Shown: positions 28,901-37,900 of the stretch, in pieces
Layout of the letters: every line of letters begins with the position of its first letter
Position numbering within the stretch: the first letter of the stretch is position 1
Origin: Pseudobutyrivibrio sp. OR37
Lineage (GTDB): Bacteria; Bacillota; Clostridia; Lachnospirales; Lachnospiraceae
Length of the DNA: 64,000 nt
Direction: 5' to 3'
Assembly (NCBI RefSeq): GCF_900113655.1
Contig: NZ_FOQF01000016.1
Span: 18,039 to 82,038 of the forward strand
The notes under the pieces: model-generated
What the model was told of the DNA's origin: nothing
The model's database searches: none
Seen by the model: the letters and a program-made list of their open reading frames with translations, nothing else
Position numbers and translations under genes: made by a program

Positions 28901-29206
28901 GCCTGCTACAAAGTAGTTGATTCAACTAAAAACATTTCCGCTACTAAATACAAAGTAGAAATGAAAAATGCCGCAAACTTTATTTACGATGCAGAAACTG
29001 GAGTTGTCCCTACAAAGGCTGACAACATTTCAATCTATTACATGAACGGTAAGCAGAAGGTTTACCTTGATGCTACAGACTTTGAAATAGTATCTGCAAC
29101 AAATAACAAAAATGCTGGCACAGCCAAAATTGTTATCCAAGGCAAGGGCGAATATCACGGCACTAAGACTGTGTCATACAACATTAATAAAAAAGTGATG
29201 AAATAA
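22979..29206 (+). CDS. giant secreted Flg_new (InlB B-repeat type) protein with GKG beta modules, 2075 aa
   Basis: The signal peptide is residues 1-30 (EAKA cleavage; the Cys at 23 is not in a lipobox), followed by an acidic linker to ~92. About eleven Listeria/Bacteroides-type repeats (LDANGGTF … FTGWYAEPEC … LYAGW) fill ~95-1160, more divergent and longer (80-110 residues) than the usual ~70. A Big_2-like domain (~1162-1255), a Pro/Glu/Asp hinge (~1256-1275) and a chitobiase-C-like domain (SCDTPDVEIYYTLDGTNPS) follow. The motif IPTGLWYYFEDN (~1370) opens the GKGxYxG module array that ends in SYNINKKVMK. AAGGAG lies 8 nt before ATG. The stop codon is 5 nt before the -35 of the next promoter and there is no separate terminator; read-through would meet the riboswitch terminator at 29341. 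Adhesin-like role inferred. Confidence 0.87.
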   Translation: MKKLKRILSLVLAVAMFATSFQCGGIEAKASEAETVVEAETEDTAQDENQAEDEVIEDDSIIESEDEVVDEEPIAESEDLEIVEENDEPKMLKDENFELKLDANGGTFNYNQKVQTITYPSTNLKYSTPKRDGYVFTGWYAEPECKTLCSKEDDINELKVTGQQDPYDWNEQYQLIQQQYNGKTLYAGWGKDFYTVTIVLGNPKGTDVTKDTGYIWDTETYSRQYTVTAMVPKNKELKSDYLPNTWDIRNSDRHYAFADYYTDAARTEVFNQYDYHKLDGNITLYAGYEKKNNVVTLHAVSDTAYFTTKYFDEVDYKSTNKYATCVKGILQGSSESFYLDNDSLLKNTNAKLAVEGLYTEYDAKTNTYGGKRYAANDPIFPEKDMDLYIKWASTNKALTLDANGGYFYNSNTGDKTTELSETLRESGSSNYHGNYNYRIYNNDLHYAFAGWAESKNATVAKYPVNISDAGYYNFEAKLPAKDITLYAVWKKSFNTITFHGNGGKFTAPEYSHVIIDGDTCTGRVLQGQASYIGQMTVSKEGYTFLGWYVDKACTKESDIGDTSFPISISKDVEVYAKWARNFNVTFDLGNGKAVEGESYILSVPEGSTIDAAGLKLPANPVANDSNKAFAGWYADAQFKTPVNNNDIVNTVVGKDITYYAKYTNAYTVTFDAREGKIAGSDSNVSTVKVPEGTNIAGRYPTVVAPDKKAFKGWFTADGKEVDKVSHLAVNADITLYAKYAECYTVTFHSNKPGVLLDGKSESISVKVVKGEPIRYAADGADRANIFSAPTIDYKMIDKQLPVVHEDYNGFVPAYSTSKDGSGKSYFFGGNCHEIREYFKDYTNVKEIDSYGMVPTSDMDFYVIWNDVVTVKFDGNGRTYVKNDYVFDNLRNPYVKISDDLKQILVTVAKKTSFRDIYSHQQLANSKTASGEFAYVYNWHLDKAGKKEINYGGSIDSDITYYANWKSSATSTDYPVVKLHAGEGYLGSIGEKTANVQVYTYDYHFENVIPSHLDSNKTFTGWYLDEACTKLYNKNNQKYKNGSCYIRFEKNVKDLYAGYGKARHIKLDANGGYFDEDVNRFNNPSEIMKDSDVLIIKEQWAGQGFLLSEYESRLRRDGDKIFSGWYLDEACTKPANVVTTGDTNQLFNPKESEVTLYAKWVDYKLPTIKLNETKDIKLDINGKYKLKYTANPADCGKMRWVVQNLWINGTETNPISIASDGTITGLENGQAYVHAEYNGVVSNEVKVVVGNKVVEPDPEDEPDPEPEYEPDKKIYGLSEEEQSLLGKSIVSFSCDTPDVEIYYTLDGTNPSRENGIRFTEPFTLTKDTTVKYFACKNGYEDTSIRERKFVIGYDFGDVEEQYLFKNASEIPTGLWYYFEDNVSYCTNGGILDITKTYTGSKITLDGLKVYDGNKLLTSNVDYTVSYANNINAAAADSKKAPTVTVTGKGNYSGKAVFKFTIEPQSIEDAVVDVRDVRVKLTNSSKLSNVKPVYTLYGKKLTLNKDYVLKYYDENGEEILNPAKVLIKDFDTIYTIKAEGKPGSNYAGTISDENIVSVRGMYEVPFYKSIKDVKVLFNGKTSLKLTYDAVKDYGIEPMFEEGVFTVKYGKKTLEYNTDYTIEPIGFSSDWGVGTHAFRIVGIDKGFMVDEETGIIQSSYLGEKNVSLEVTGTPLKNVKIAGLKTTAELNPAGVSYEALFNPADKNLDEYWSETTLYTVDAYNEKVALTPGEDGDYDIIWNPGNKPGKYNLTFKGRGKYTGQIVKQITLTPINFKNNENVIFNITMDEAYLYIKNGVKPVLDSVKVSFNNNDYSDFLEEGKDYTVSYKNNNKIVYNYEDLKPSARPTVVITGKGLYAGWKTEKYFNISKAYEAELSFNNINYNAKGKKGYFLNTKPTIKQYGHTLTVGKNKDVEPFKASDLRYYYEDDTELENGKVRKAGTPVRPTDKVPAGTVIRVKLTVHTSDKSCFMIDGYELTACYKVVDSTKNISATKYKVEMKNAANFIYDAETGVVPTKADNISIYYMNGKQKVYLDATDFEIVSATNNKNAGTAKIVIQGKGEYHGTKTVSYNINKKVMK

Positions 29207-29211
29207 CATGA

Positions 29212-29240
29212 TTGACGCAAGTTAATTACCATGTTATACT
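29212..29240 (+). promoter_or_regulatory. near-consensus promoter of the riboswitch and 29405 gene
   Basis: TTGACG (29212-29217), exactly 17 nt, TATACT (29235-29240), plus a TG one base upstream of the -10. It is the best promoter in the window. The predicted start, at about 29246, lies just before the aptamer. Confidence 0.85.
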
Positions 29241-29253
29241 CATCTAGTTTGTA

Positions 29254-29371
29254 AAGTGAATAGGGCAAACTCCACGAAAGTGGGGGACGCAAAACTCTAG
29301 AGCCTGTAAAATGGCAGTCAGTTGCTTAAATCGAATTTGTGGTTCCCTGTTTTTCAGGGAACCTTTTTTTT
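29254..29371 (+). ncRNA. cyclic-di-GMP-I (GEMM-I) riboswitch with intrinsic terminator
   Basis: The GEMM-I signature is present in order: AGGGCAAAC, a P2 hairpin CCAC-GAAA-GTGG with the GNRA tetraloop that docks in this class, GGACGCAAA, and a P3 region ending ATGGCAG before GTTGC. A closing P1 can form between AAGTGA (29254-29259) and TTGCTT (29322-29327). The expression platform is a perfect 9-bp terminator, GGTTCCCTG/CAGGGAACC, with eight T residues (29341-29371). Segments of the aptamer (AGGGCAAAC, or CCACGAAA) could pair imperfectly with TTTGTGGTTCCCT, giving a possible antiterminator; the sign of control cannot be settled by eye. In this class the ligand is the second messenger c-di-GMP, which in clostridia typically controls adhesins and motility. 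Confidence 0.92.
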
Positions 29372-29404
29372 GCTCTATCAGGTAGTTTTTTAAAGGAGAT
29401 GAAA

Positions 29405-32400
29405 ATGAAAAAGCAAATTCTAGCTTTAATAATGGCGGTGGCTATGGTATTTAGCACCCCAATGCCAGTAATGGCAAGTGAAAGCTCAGATGATGTAATC
29501 GAGACCCCTGTAGATGAAACAGAGGCTACATCAGAAGAGCCAGAAGAATCATCTACCGAAGCTGATTCAAAGGATAACACTAATGTGGAATCTAATGAAG
29601 CTGAAGAAGAATCAGAATCAGTAGAGGAAGAAGCTCTTGAAGAGGAGCTTTTAGTAGAAGAGGATGAGGAAGAGGAACTTCTTGAAGAGAGCGAAGAAGA
29701 GGAAGTTACTGATCCTGATGTAACCGTAACATATCAAGGTACATCAAAGAAATTTAAGACATACTATGAGGCAGTTTCCTATATTGATACTTTAGAAGAA
29801 TCAGACTCAGTATGTGAAATCCTTTTGAATAAGGATATCAGTGAAGCTTCTGCTGGATATGATTATATTATTCCTAATAAGAACATCCCTCTTTTGATTA
29901 AGGGTGATGGCGGTGTTAAAAAACTTAATACATTTAACCGCGTTGAATTACATAGTGATACAGAATTCGAAAATATCACATTGGTTCCAGCAGATACAAA
30001 TCAAGCATACGGAATCAACATGAACGGTCACAACTTTACAGTTTCAAAGGGTGGCGATTATTCTAAAGAAGATTTGTTTGATTTGGGTTCAAAGGGAACA
30101 TCAATCTATTACGATCTTTCAGGTGGTACCTTCTATACAAAAGATGCTGATTTCACCTTCTTAGAGGTAGGCGTTGATAAGGCTTATATTGAAGAAGGCC
30201 ATACACTAACTGCAGACAAGAAAGCGTATATCAAGCAATTAATGGGTAAGAAGAATCCATCTAATGATACAGCTGGCCCAGCTACAATCAAAGGTTATAA
30301 AGGCACAGAGCTTAAACTTACTAATATATTGACTGAAGATAGTCAGCCAGTACAGATAGGTAGAATCGATGCAGATGGAAATCTTATAGAGATGCCAAAT
30401 GGTACAGTTGCATTTATAACCGCTGGCCCAACTGACTGGGAGAAGAATCAATTCACTCTCCTTCAGCCAGAAGGAAGCGAAGCCTCTAATAAGGCATATT
30501 ATGATACAAGCTACTATAACTACCAATATATTGTAGGTGAACATCCACCTATTATACTTGAAGCTTCTACTGAAGCGGGACCTGATGTTCGCCTAGATCA
30601 AAATGCATTCAGTGACTGGAATAGCATGATTACATATATCAACAGCCTTGGTGATGTAAATTACCGATATATGGTTGAAGTATATGGTGATGTAGTGGCT
30701 ACTGGTACAAACATTTTCCCTGACAAGGCGGCTTGGTTTTCTGTATACACATTAAATAATGCAGGGACAATAACAATTGATGGCGATGGTATTTTACCAT
30801 GCGAGGTATATTTCCAACATGTAGATACCAAGATTGGCGAAAATTGTTCAAAGCTAAATCTTGGAGATAATCGTATAACATTTGATAAGGCTAGTGCGGT
30901 TTTAGATTTTTCCAAGGTAGATATTACCTCTAATTATGATTTTAATAGTGGTAATAATTGCATGGCACACATTCAATTAGGTGCAGAGGCTGTTTTTGGT
31001 GCAATAAACGTTAATAGTATGAGTGTTTCCTGCCCACAGATAACAATCAAGGTAGTGCCAGGTAAAAAGGCAATAATAGGTTCAATTAGTGGAAACTATA
31101 GCAATAATGCACCAGGAATCAATGAATATTACGATACTTACGTAAATGTAGAAGAAGGTGTAGAACTATATTCTCTTGCGATTCATTCATCGTCATTTAG
31201 CGGAGAGTCAATACATTACAGAAGAGTAGATAAGAATGGTAAACTCCTTGAAATTAAAAAGGGCGATACACTTTTCTACAACAAAGGTCGTACAAAAGAT
31301 TTTGAAGGCCTTGTAATTGACCAGCCAGAGGGTGGCGATACAAAGCTTATCCCATGCCTTTCTGGAGAAAATATCGTAGCAGATAAGCTCACAGTTAGAC
31401 TGGATTCATATAATATAGAACCAGAGGATTACCATCATACAGAGTATTTCCCAACATGGAAGGATGCCGTAGCTAAGGCAGATTTACTGTATAGCTATAG
31501 CAAGGATTTTACATTTGCAATTACTATCGAAGAGGATACAGCACTAGACAAGCTTACTCTTCCAAAGGCTCCTGTTACTATCGTAGGTAATGACAAGACA
31601 AAGCTTTCATTTGGTGGAGATTTAGCACCTGCAACAGATGTAACATTCCAGAATATCGTACTTGAATCTACAAAATCAGGTGCAAAGATGAATGCTGGTG
31701 CACATCAGCTTAAATTCCAGAATGTTAAGTTTAACAATATATTTGCTTCAGTATCAGCTACTGGCAAGGGTAAAATCACAGTTGTTGGCGGCGCTGATAG
31801 CCGAGCAGCACTTGAATCAACAGGTGCAATCAACGTTTCTAATTTAACTTTAGTATTCGCTGATGTTACATCAACAACAGGAAGCATTAACGTTTCTAAC
31901 CTTGCAGAGCTTTCAGGCTCAAAGATTGATGTAAAGACAGCCGCTACATTCAAGAATATTAATTCAATGGATGATAGCAACACAATCACTTACGGTACAA
32001 GCTACTCTAACAAGCTTTCTATCACAGGTGTGGTAAATGCAGATGTTGCATCAAAGGATATTACAGCAAAGACAACTGGCGAAAAGCCTTATGATGTTAA
32101 GATCAGTGAATATGCTATTAATGTATTACCTAAGTTTTTAACAGCAAATGATTATGCTAGCGCAGATACATATCTTAAGAAGGATATCGTATTTGCAAAA
32201 CAGGCTCCTGCATGCTACTTCGTAATTGGAAAGAACATTGCAGGCGCAAGCACTACAATTAAGTACGCAACAAAGAAGGTTGCAAATGCACTTCGCATCG
32301 ACACAGCACCTATCGTATATGCGGTAGAAGTTTTTGAAACCAGCGACCAGGGCAATTGCTCATGGGGTACATTTGCTACTCTAAAGGAAGCATTTGCTGA

Positions 32401-34762
32401 AATCGACAAATCAGGAAGCATTGCAAAGAATTATATCGTTGCAATCAATCCTACAGTGCAGCAGGACGTTGAGCCAATCAAGCTTACAGATAATCTTACA
32501 ACAGCTACAAAGGCTGCACAGATTACAATCAAGCCAGCAGATGGTGTTAGCGGAAAATACGAGCTCAAGCTTAAGAATGCAATTACTCTTAAGTCAAATC
32601 TCGTTTTAGAGAACATCAAGCTTGCAGACAACCCTGCAAAGAACGGAACAAATACAAAGCTTAATGCTACACTTGGAAAGTTCAAGCTTACACTTAAGAA
32701 TTCAGAAGTCTCAAACGACAGAATCGGAAACATCACAGGTAGTGGTGTAAATGCAGCTTCAGGATTTATCGTAAGAAACAGTGGCGATATCGTTGTAAAT
32801 GGCAACATGAACAACGTAGGTACACTTGATTTCGAAAACGGCAAGTTTACAGTTTACGGTAAAACAAACATTGGAAATCTTGTATCAAAGGACAGCACCC
32901 GTAGAACATTTGTAGGTACTGCGCAGGTAGCAACCGCAAAGGTAAAGGGACAGGTTGTAGCTACAAAGATTACATCTAACATCACTGTAGCAAACAAGAT
33001 TGAAGCAGAAGATATTTCAATTGCACCATCACTTGAAATCAAGCTTCTATACAAGGATAAGAAAAAGGGCTATGTTGAGCTTGGAAGCAATGATGTTACT
33101 TTCGAAGGCTTCAAGGATGGCACACTTGCTCACAACAATCCTAAGTATCAGATTGTAAAGGCTCCAAAGGCAGCTAACAATAGATTCGTATATACGGATT
33201 CATCTGTTGCAGGCGGAAAGCTTGTTAAGAAGAGCGGTTCAATCTTCTATGTAGACAATACTACAGTTGAGGAGAACTATGGATTATATGAAGCAGCTGG
33301 TGAGGACGCAACTAAAACAGCTGTAGAGCTCGCATCCTTTGCTACATACAAGGAAGCAATCGCAGAGATTAATGCTATCAAGAATCCTAATGGTATCTAT
33401 ATAATTGTGCCACTTAAGTCTGATAACAAGCCTGAGAATCTTGTAATGCCAGCAGCTAATTGCGCAGACAAGCTTATACTATCAGCAAACCCTGCACGTC
33501 CAACAGATAATACATTTAGTATTACAAACACAAGCCTTAACCTTACTTCAGATTTAATGTTTGGCGGAATTACAGTAAAGGCTAGTAAGCCAGTTGCAAT
33601 CAATGTTGGCCAGCACACACTTGCCATTACATCTGTAAATTGGGATAACAGTATTAAATCAATCACAGGTGCAGGCGAGAACTTTGTCAACAAAAAGACA
33701 GGCGCTATGAGCCGTGTAATGATTGAGGGTTCTACAATCAATGTAGATGGAAATGTAACAAAGCTACACGACCTTGGACTTTCAAATTCCGCTACATTGA
33801 ACGGTCACGGAAAGGTATCTGTTGGCACAATTTATAACAATGGCGCAGGCAATACCATTACAGCACCTTGCACATACACTACAGAAAAAGATAAAAAGAC
33901 AGTAAAGGCTGTTAAGACTAATATTACTGTAGTTAATGGCTTCGAGAATAGCGGAAATCCTGTAAACTTCAAGCTTGTTTGCAAGGAAAAATCAGGTCAG
34001 TATACTGAATTAACACAGCTTGAAAAGAACGGCACAATCGACCTTAGCAAGGTAGTAGCCAGCGCAACACCAGCATTTGAAATCATCAAGACTACTACAG
34101 CAGCTGTTGAAGATGCTAGTGGTGTTCCAAGCTTCAACCTTGTTCTTAACTCTACAGTAGCTAGCAAGGCTGCAGATGTAGTTAGAAAGAATGGCGTGCT
34201 TTATTACAACACAGCTGTATTTTCAAAGGTTCCAGGTTATGAGCTTTCAGTACTATCACATGAGGGTGACATTATTAATCTTGTAGGTAGATATGCTACA
34301 TATAATGATGCAATAACTGATATTAACAATAAGCTTCCTATGGCTGAATACAGCCTAAAGGCAAATGCAGAATCAGGTTCCCTTCAGCATCCAGTAGAAA
34401 TCTACAACATGCCAAAGGCAAACAAGGCACCTAAATTTACACTTACTGCTGATAAGGCAACCAACCTGAAATATAATGGCAACAAGGGCATGACAATAAA
34501 GGTAGATAAGAATCAGAGAGTTTATATTGTAAATATCAATTTTGTCTCTGAAGGCAAGGGCAAGAAGCCAGTTAATATTTCATTAGGAAATGGCAGCAGC
34601 CAGTATAATTCATTTGACTCATCTATCGATAATTTAAAGAACATTACAGGTAGTGCCAACTCAACAGTTTCCTTTAGCAGCAGCAAAGGGGAATCCCAGT
34701 ACTACACAGGTACTGTTTCAAAGAATATCAATATGTATGGATATATTTCTAAAAAGAATTAA
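29405..34762 (+). CDS. c-di-GMP-riboswitch-controlled giant secreted beta-helix-like repeat protein, 1785 aa
   Basis: ATG 29405 is chosen over ATG 29399 because AGGAG (29394-29398) would abut the latter and is 6 nt from the former. The signal peptide is residues 1-24 (PVMA cleavage); an extremely Glu-rich linker runs to about 105. The remainder is six long repeats (~280-320 residues) beginning near 119, 405, 681, 989, 1312 and 1629 with an amphipathic helix-like opener (FATLKEAFAEIDKSG, FATYKEAIAEINAI, YATYNDAITDINNK), followed by strand-rich text such as ITIKPADG…LKSNLVLENIKLAD, suggesting a right-handed parallel beta-helix. It lacks LRRs, Flg_new repeats, the GLW motif and the GKG modules. 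A c-di-GMP-regulated adhesin or biofilm matrix protein is inferred from the riboswitch. Confidence 0.85.
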   Translation: MKKQILALIMAVAMVFSTPMPVMASESSDDVIETPVDETEATSEEPEESSTEADSKDNTNVESNEAEEESESVEEEALEEELLVEEDEEEELLEESEEEEVTDPDVTVTYQGTSKKFKTYYEAVSYIDTLEESDSVCEILLNKDISEASAGYDYIIPNKNIPLLIKGDGGVKKLNTFNRVELHSDTEFENITLVPADTNQAYGINMNGHNFTVSKGGDYSKEDLFDLGSKGTSIYYDLSGGTFYTKDADFTFLEVGVDKAYIEEGHTLTADKKAYIKQLMGKKNPSNDTAGPATIKGYKGTELKLTNILTEDSQPVQIGRIDADGNLIEMPNGTVAFITAGPTDWEKNQFTLLQPEGSEASNKAYYDTSYYNYQYIVGEHPPIILEASTEAGPDVRLDQNAFSDWNSMITYINSLGDVNYRYMVEVYGDVVATGTNIFPDKAAWFSVYTLNNAGTITIDGDGILPCEVYFQHVDTKIGENCSKLNLGDNRITFDKASAVLDFSKVDITSNYDFNSGNNCMAHIQLGAEAVFGAINVNSMSVSCPQITIKVVPGKKAIIGSISGNYSNNAPGINEYYDTYVNVEEGVELYSLAIHSSSFSGESIHYRRVDKNGKLLEIKKGDTLFYNKGRTKDFEGLVIDQPEGGDTKLIPCLSGENIVADKLTVRLDSYNIEPEDYHHTEYFPTWKDAVAKADLLYSYSKDFTFAITIEEDTALDKLTLPKAPVTIVGNDKTKLSFGGDLAPATDVTFQNIVLESTKSGAKMNAGAHQLKFQNVKFNNIFASVSATGKGKITVVGGADSRAALESTGAINVSNLTLVFADVTSTTGSINVSNLAELSGSKIDVKTAATFKNINSMDDSNTITYGTSYSNKLSITGVVNADVASKDITAKTTGEKPYDVKISEYAINVLPKFLTANDYASADTYLKKDIVFAKQAPACYFVIGKNIAGASTTIKYATKKVANALRIDTAPIVYAVEVFETSDQGNCSWGTFATLKEAFAEIDKSGSIAKNYIVAINPTVQQDVEPIKLTDNLTTATKAAQITIKPADGVSGKYELKLKNAITLKSNLVLENIKLADNPAKNGTNTKLNATLGKFKLTLKNSEVSNDRIGNITGSGVNAASGFIVRNSGDIVVNGNMNNVGTLDFENGKFTVYGKTNIGNLVSKDSTRRTFVGTAQVATAKVKGQVVATKITSNITVANKIEAEDISIAPSLEIKLLYKDKKKGYVELGSNDVTFEGFKDGTLAHNNPKYQIVKAPKAANNRFVYTDSSVAGGKLVKKSGSIFYVDNTTVEENYGLYEAAGEDATKTAVELASFATYKEAIAEINAIKNPNGIYIIVPLKSDNKPENLVMPAANCADKLILSANPARPTDNTFSITNTSLNLTSDLMFGGITVKASKPVAINVGQHTLAITSVNWDNSIKSITGAGENFVNKKTGAMSRVMIEGSTINVDGNVTKLHDLGLSNSATLNGHGKVSVGTIYNNGAGNTITAPCTYTTEKDKKTVKAVKTNITVVNGFENSGNPVNFKLVCKEKSGQYTELTQLEKNGTIDLSKVVASATPAFEIIKTTTAAVEDASGVPSFNLVLNSTVASKAADVVRKNGVLYYNTAVFSKVPGYELSVLSHEGDIINLVGRYATYNDAITDINNKLPMAEYSLKANAESGSLQHPVEIYNMPKANKAPKFTLTADKATNLKYNGNKGMTIKVDKNQRVYIVNINFVSEGKGKKPVNISLGNGSSQYNSFDSSIDNLKNITGSANSTVSFSSSKGESQYYTGTVSKNINMYGYISKKN

Positions 34763-34770
34763 TACTGTAA

Positions 34771-34803
34771 GGACAGCGAGAATCACCTCGCTGTCTTTTT
34801 TTA
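34771..34803 (+). terminator. intrinsic terminator after the 29405 gene
   Basis: Perfect 9-bp stem GACAGCGAG/CTCGCTGTC, six-base loop, then seven T residues. Confidence 0.88.
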
Positions 34804-34872
34804 TGCCAGGAACGGCTGCGCTGGTTGCAAAGGGGAAATAAAGGATAAATTGTGAATTTTATAGCGTTATAC

Positions 34873-34901
34873 TTTACATGGCAATTATACCATGATATAG
34901 T
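34873..34901 (+). promoter_or_regulatory. probable promoter of the 34948 gene
   Basis: TTTACA (34873-34878), a 17-nt spacer and TATAGT (34896-34901). The ribosome binding site AGGAG follows, about 10 nt before ATG. Confidence 0.6.
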
Positions 34902-34947
34902 TTTATAACATAATGGATGAATCCGGGATTATAGGAGTATTGATATC

Positions 34948-37900
34948 ATGAAATTGAGAATGAGACTGTTAAGTTTATTACTTGCTGGTGCTTTAGCCTT
35001 CACATCTGTGGATATGAGCGTATACGCTGCAAGTGTAGAGGAGCCAGTGCAGGAAAACGCTGAAACCAGATCAACAGATGATAATGGTAATCAGACCTCA
35101 GATGGCCAGCCAGAGGAAGGTGAGCCAGAAGAAGGTGAGCCTGCTACCGAAGAAGGCGAAGCTACAGAAGAAAACGCTGAAGCTGAAGCTGAAGCTGACG
35201 CAGAAGCAGAGCCTACAGAAGTAGAGCCTACAGAGGAAGAGCCTATAGAGGAAGAGCTTGTAGAAGAAGAGCTTACTGAGGAAGACCTTCTCACTGAAGA
35301 GGAGGAAGAAGAGGAAGAGGAGCAGATTATCAGCTACAACGAAATCACTCCTATCCATACAAAGTACAAGCTTGCTTTAGTCAGTCTCGAAAAGAAATTC
35401 CCTAAATATATATACGCAATGACAAACAAGGATGAGGAAGTAAAAATCCGCATCTATGATTGGGTTGCAGTTGATGATTACGATCAGAATCTTGGCGAGT
35501 ATAAATTCGAGCCAGTAATCGATACAGATTACCAGGTAAGCGAGGACGCTGAAGAACCAGCATTAATGGTGTATGTTGAGGATGAGTCAGATGGTCCTAC
35601 AGGCTATGTGGCTGATGAAACAAAGCCAGATGTTCCAGTGGTAAAAAATGAAAGCGGATTACTTAAAGCAGCGCTTCCAGATACATATAACAATAAGGAC
35701 AATCTCCCTGTAATCCGTGATCAGGGCCAAGAGGGAGCTTGTTGGGCTTTTGCTACTATGGCTGCTATCGAGTCTGATTTGATTTCAAAGGGTGAAGCAT
35801 CAAAGAGCATCGATTTGTCAGAATTACAGATGGCTTATTTTGCTGCCCACAATTTTGATGATCCTAAGAATTGTCACGACAATGATACATTTTCATTTGC
35901 AGGTGCGCCAGGCAAAAAGTATTTATCAACAGGTGGTAATACAACAATTTCCACAAGAGCATTGATGAATAAAATAGGTGCAGTCAAGGAAGACTATGCT
36001 CCATATTCAATGGGCGCTGATGCTGTACTTGATGATATATTTGCGGTAAGTAGTGATTATGTTCAGCTTTATGATTCTTATGAAATTAACTATGAGAATA
36101 AGGACTTAATAAAAGAAGCAATTATGCAAAGAGGTGCAGTTGCTGCATCCTTTTGGGCAAGTGAAGATGATGGCTTTGGACATACAGTTATTACACATGA
36201 TTCTGAGGGTAAAGTAGTGGAAAAGGAATATAGAGGGGATGCCCATTATTCAGCTACTTATAACTCATTTTATGGTTCATATGAAAATACAAATCATGCT
36301 ATTGCTTTAGTTGGTTGGGACGATAATTTCTCAAAAGATAATTTCTATGAAGGCTGCAAGCCAGAAGGAAATGGTGCATGGTTAGTACGAAACAGCTGGG
36401 GCTTGGATGATTATGGAAAGCAGGGTTACTTCTGGCTTTCATATTATGATGCAGGTTTAAAAAGTAGTGGAAGTGTAACTGCATTTTCGGCATCTACTAC
36501 CCAGTATGACAATGCCTATTCATATGCTACTGGTGAATCAGTATCATATTATACATTGGGATCATATAACGATGGTGATCCTATTACTATAGAAGTAAAA
36601 TATTCTGTAGATGCTGGTGAAACAATCGAAGCTGTATCTACTGAAATATTGAATACTAATTCTAAGATTGATGTATCTGTAACAGACGGTAAGAATACGG
36701 TTTCAGGCTCTCGTAATGTTGTTGAAGCAGGTAATTACACAGTAAAGCTTACAAGTGGGTTAGAGATAACAGAAAAGACAGATGTTACTGTGACTGTGAC
36801 AATTACTCCAGCCGCAAATGAGAAACCGTTGTTGTTATTTGAAGATACTGACCCAAATGAAATAGGTAATCCTAATCCAAATAGCAAGGATTATTGCGTT
36901 ACTACTCATACGGCTAGTATGGACAAAGGATTTTCAGTAAAGCGTGGAAGTAGTACAAAAAACTATAGCAAAGATCCTTTAGTAAGAATCTATACAAATG
37001 ATGTAACTACTGGTGATGTATCAGGAGAATTAAGTGTATCCGAGGATGAAATTTTAGATTATGGCGGAACTACACACACTGTTACAATGGCAGATGATTC
37101 CATAATCAAAGATGCATCAAAGCTTACTTGGTCTGTTGTAGATAATACTATAGCTACAGTTTCAGCCGCAGGTGTGATTACACTTGGCCACAAGAGAGGT
37201 TCCACAATTGTTGTGGGTTCTTATGTAGATCCTACTACAAATAAAAAATATGAAGTTAATATACGTGTAACAATTAAGCATTATGAAATTATATATGATG
37301 GTGACGGAATCACTGTAGCAGATAAGTACAAGGAGTATTATCCAGGTGATGTGGCAAGCTGCACTTTACCAACATCTACCCAAATAAGAAAGCTAGGCTA
37401 TAAGCTGGAAGGCTTATATTTAGATGCGGAATTTACAACAGAGCTTACTTCAGAGATACTTAGCACAAAAACAGGAACTGTAACTGTATATCCAAAGTGG
37501 GAAAAGCAGAAGGTTGCATTGATGTATGTAAAACCTAATAGTACTTTAGATGGCTATTTAAATAATAATTATACTATTATTAAATCAAATTTATACATGG
37601 ATTCTTTCCCATATACATTGCCAACAAGAAGTGACTTAGGCTATTATGATGATCTAATTCAGATGGAAGGCTCAACAGGAAAGGTATTCTCTTATTTTTC
37701 ATGGGATGAGGCAGGAGAACAGCCTGTCAATGTTATTACATTAGACGATGCTTTCGCAGCAGATAATGATCTCAATTCGGTATATGGCTTAATCGTAACA
37801 CTTTACCCACAGTATAAGGATGATACTTCCGTAAAGGTTACATTCAATCCAAATGGAGGCAGCGTTAATAAATCTAGTCAATCAGTAGAGCCAGGTGAGG

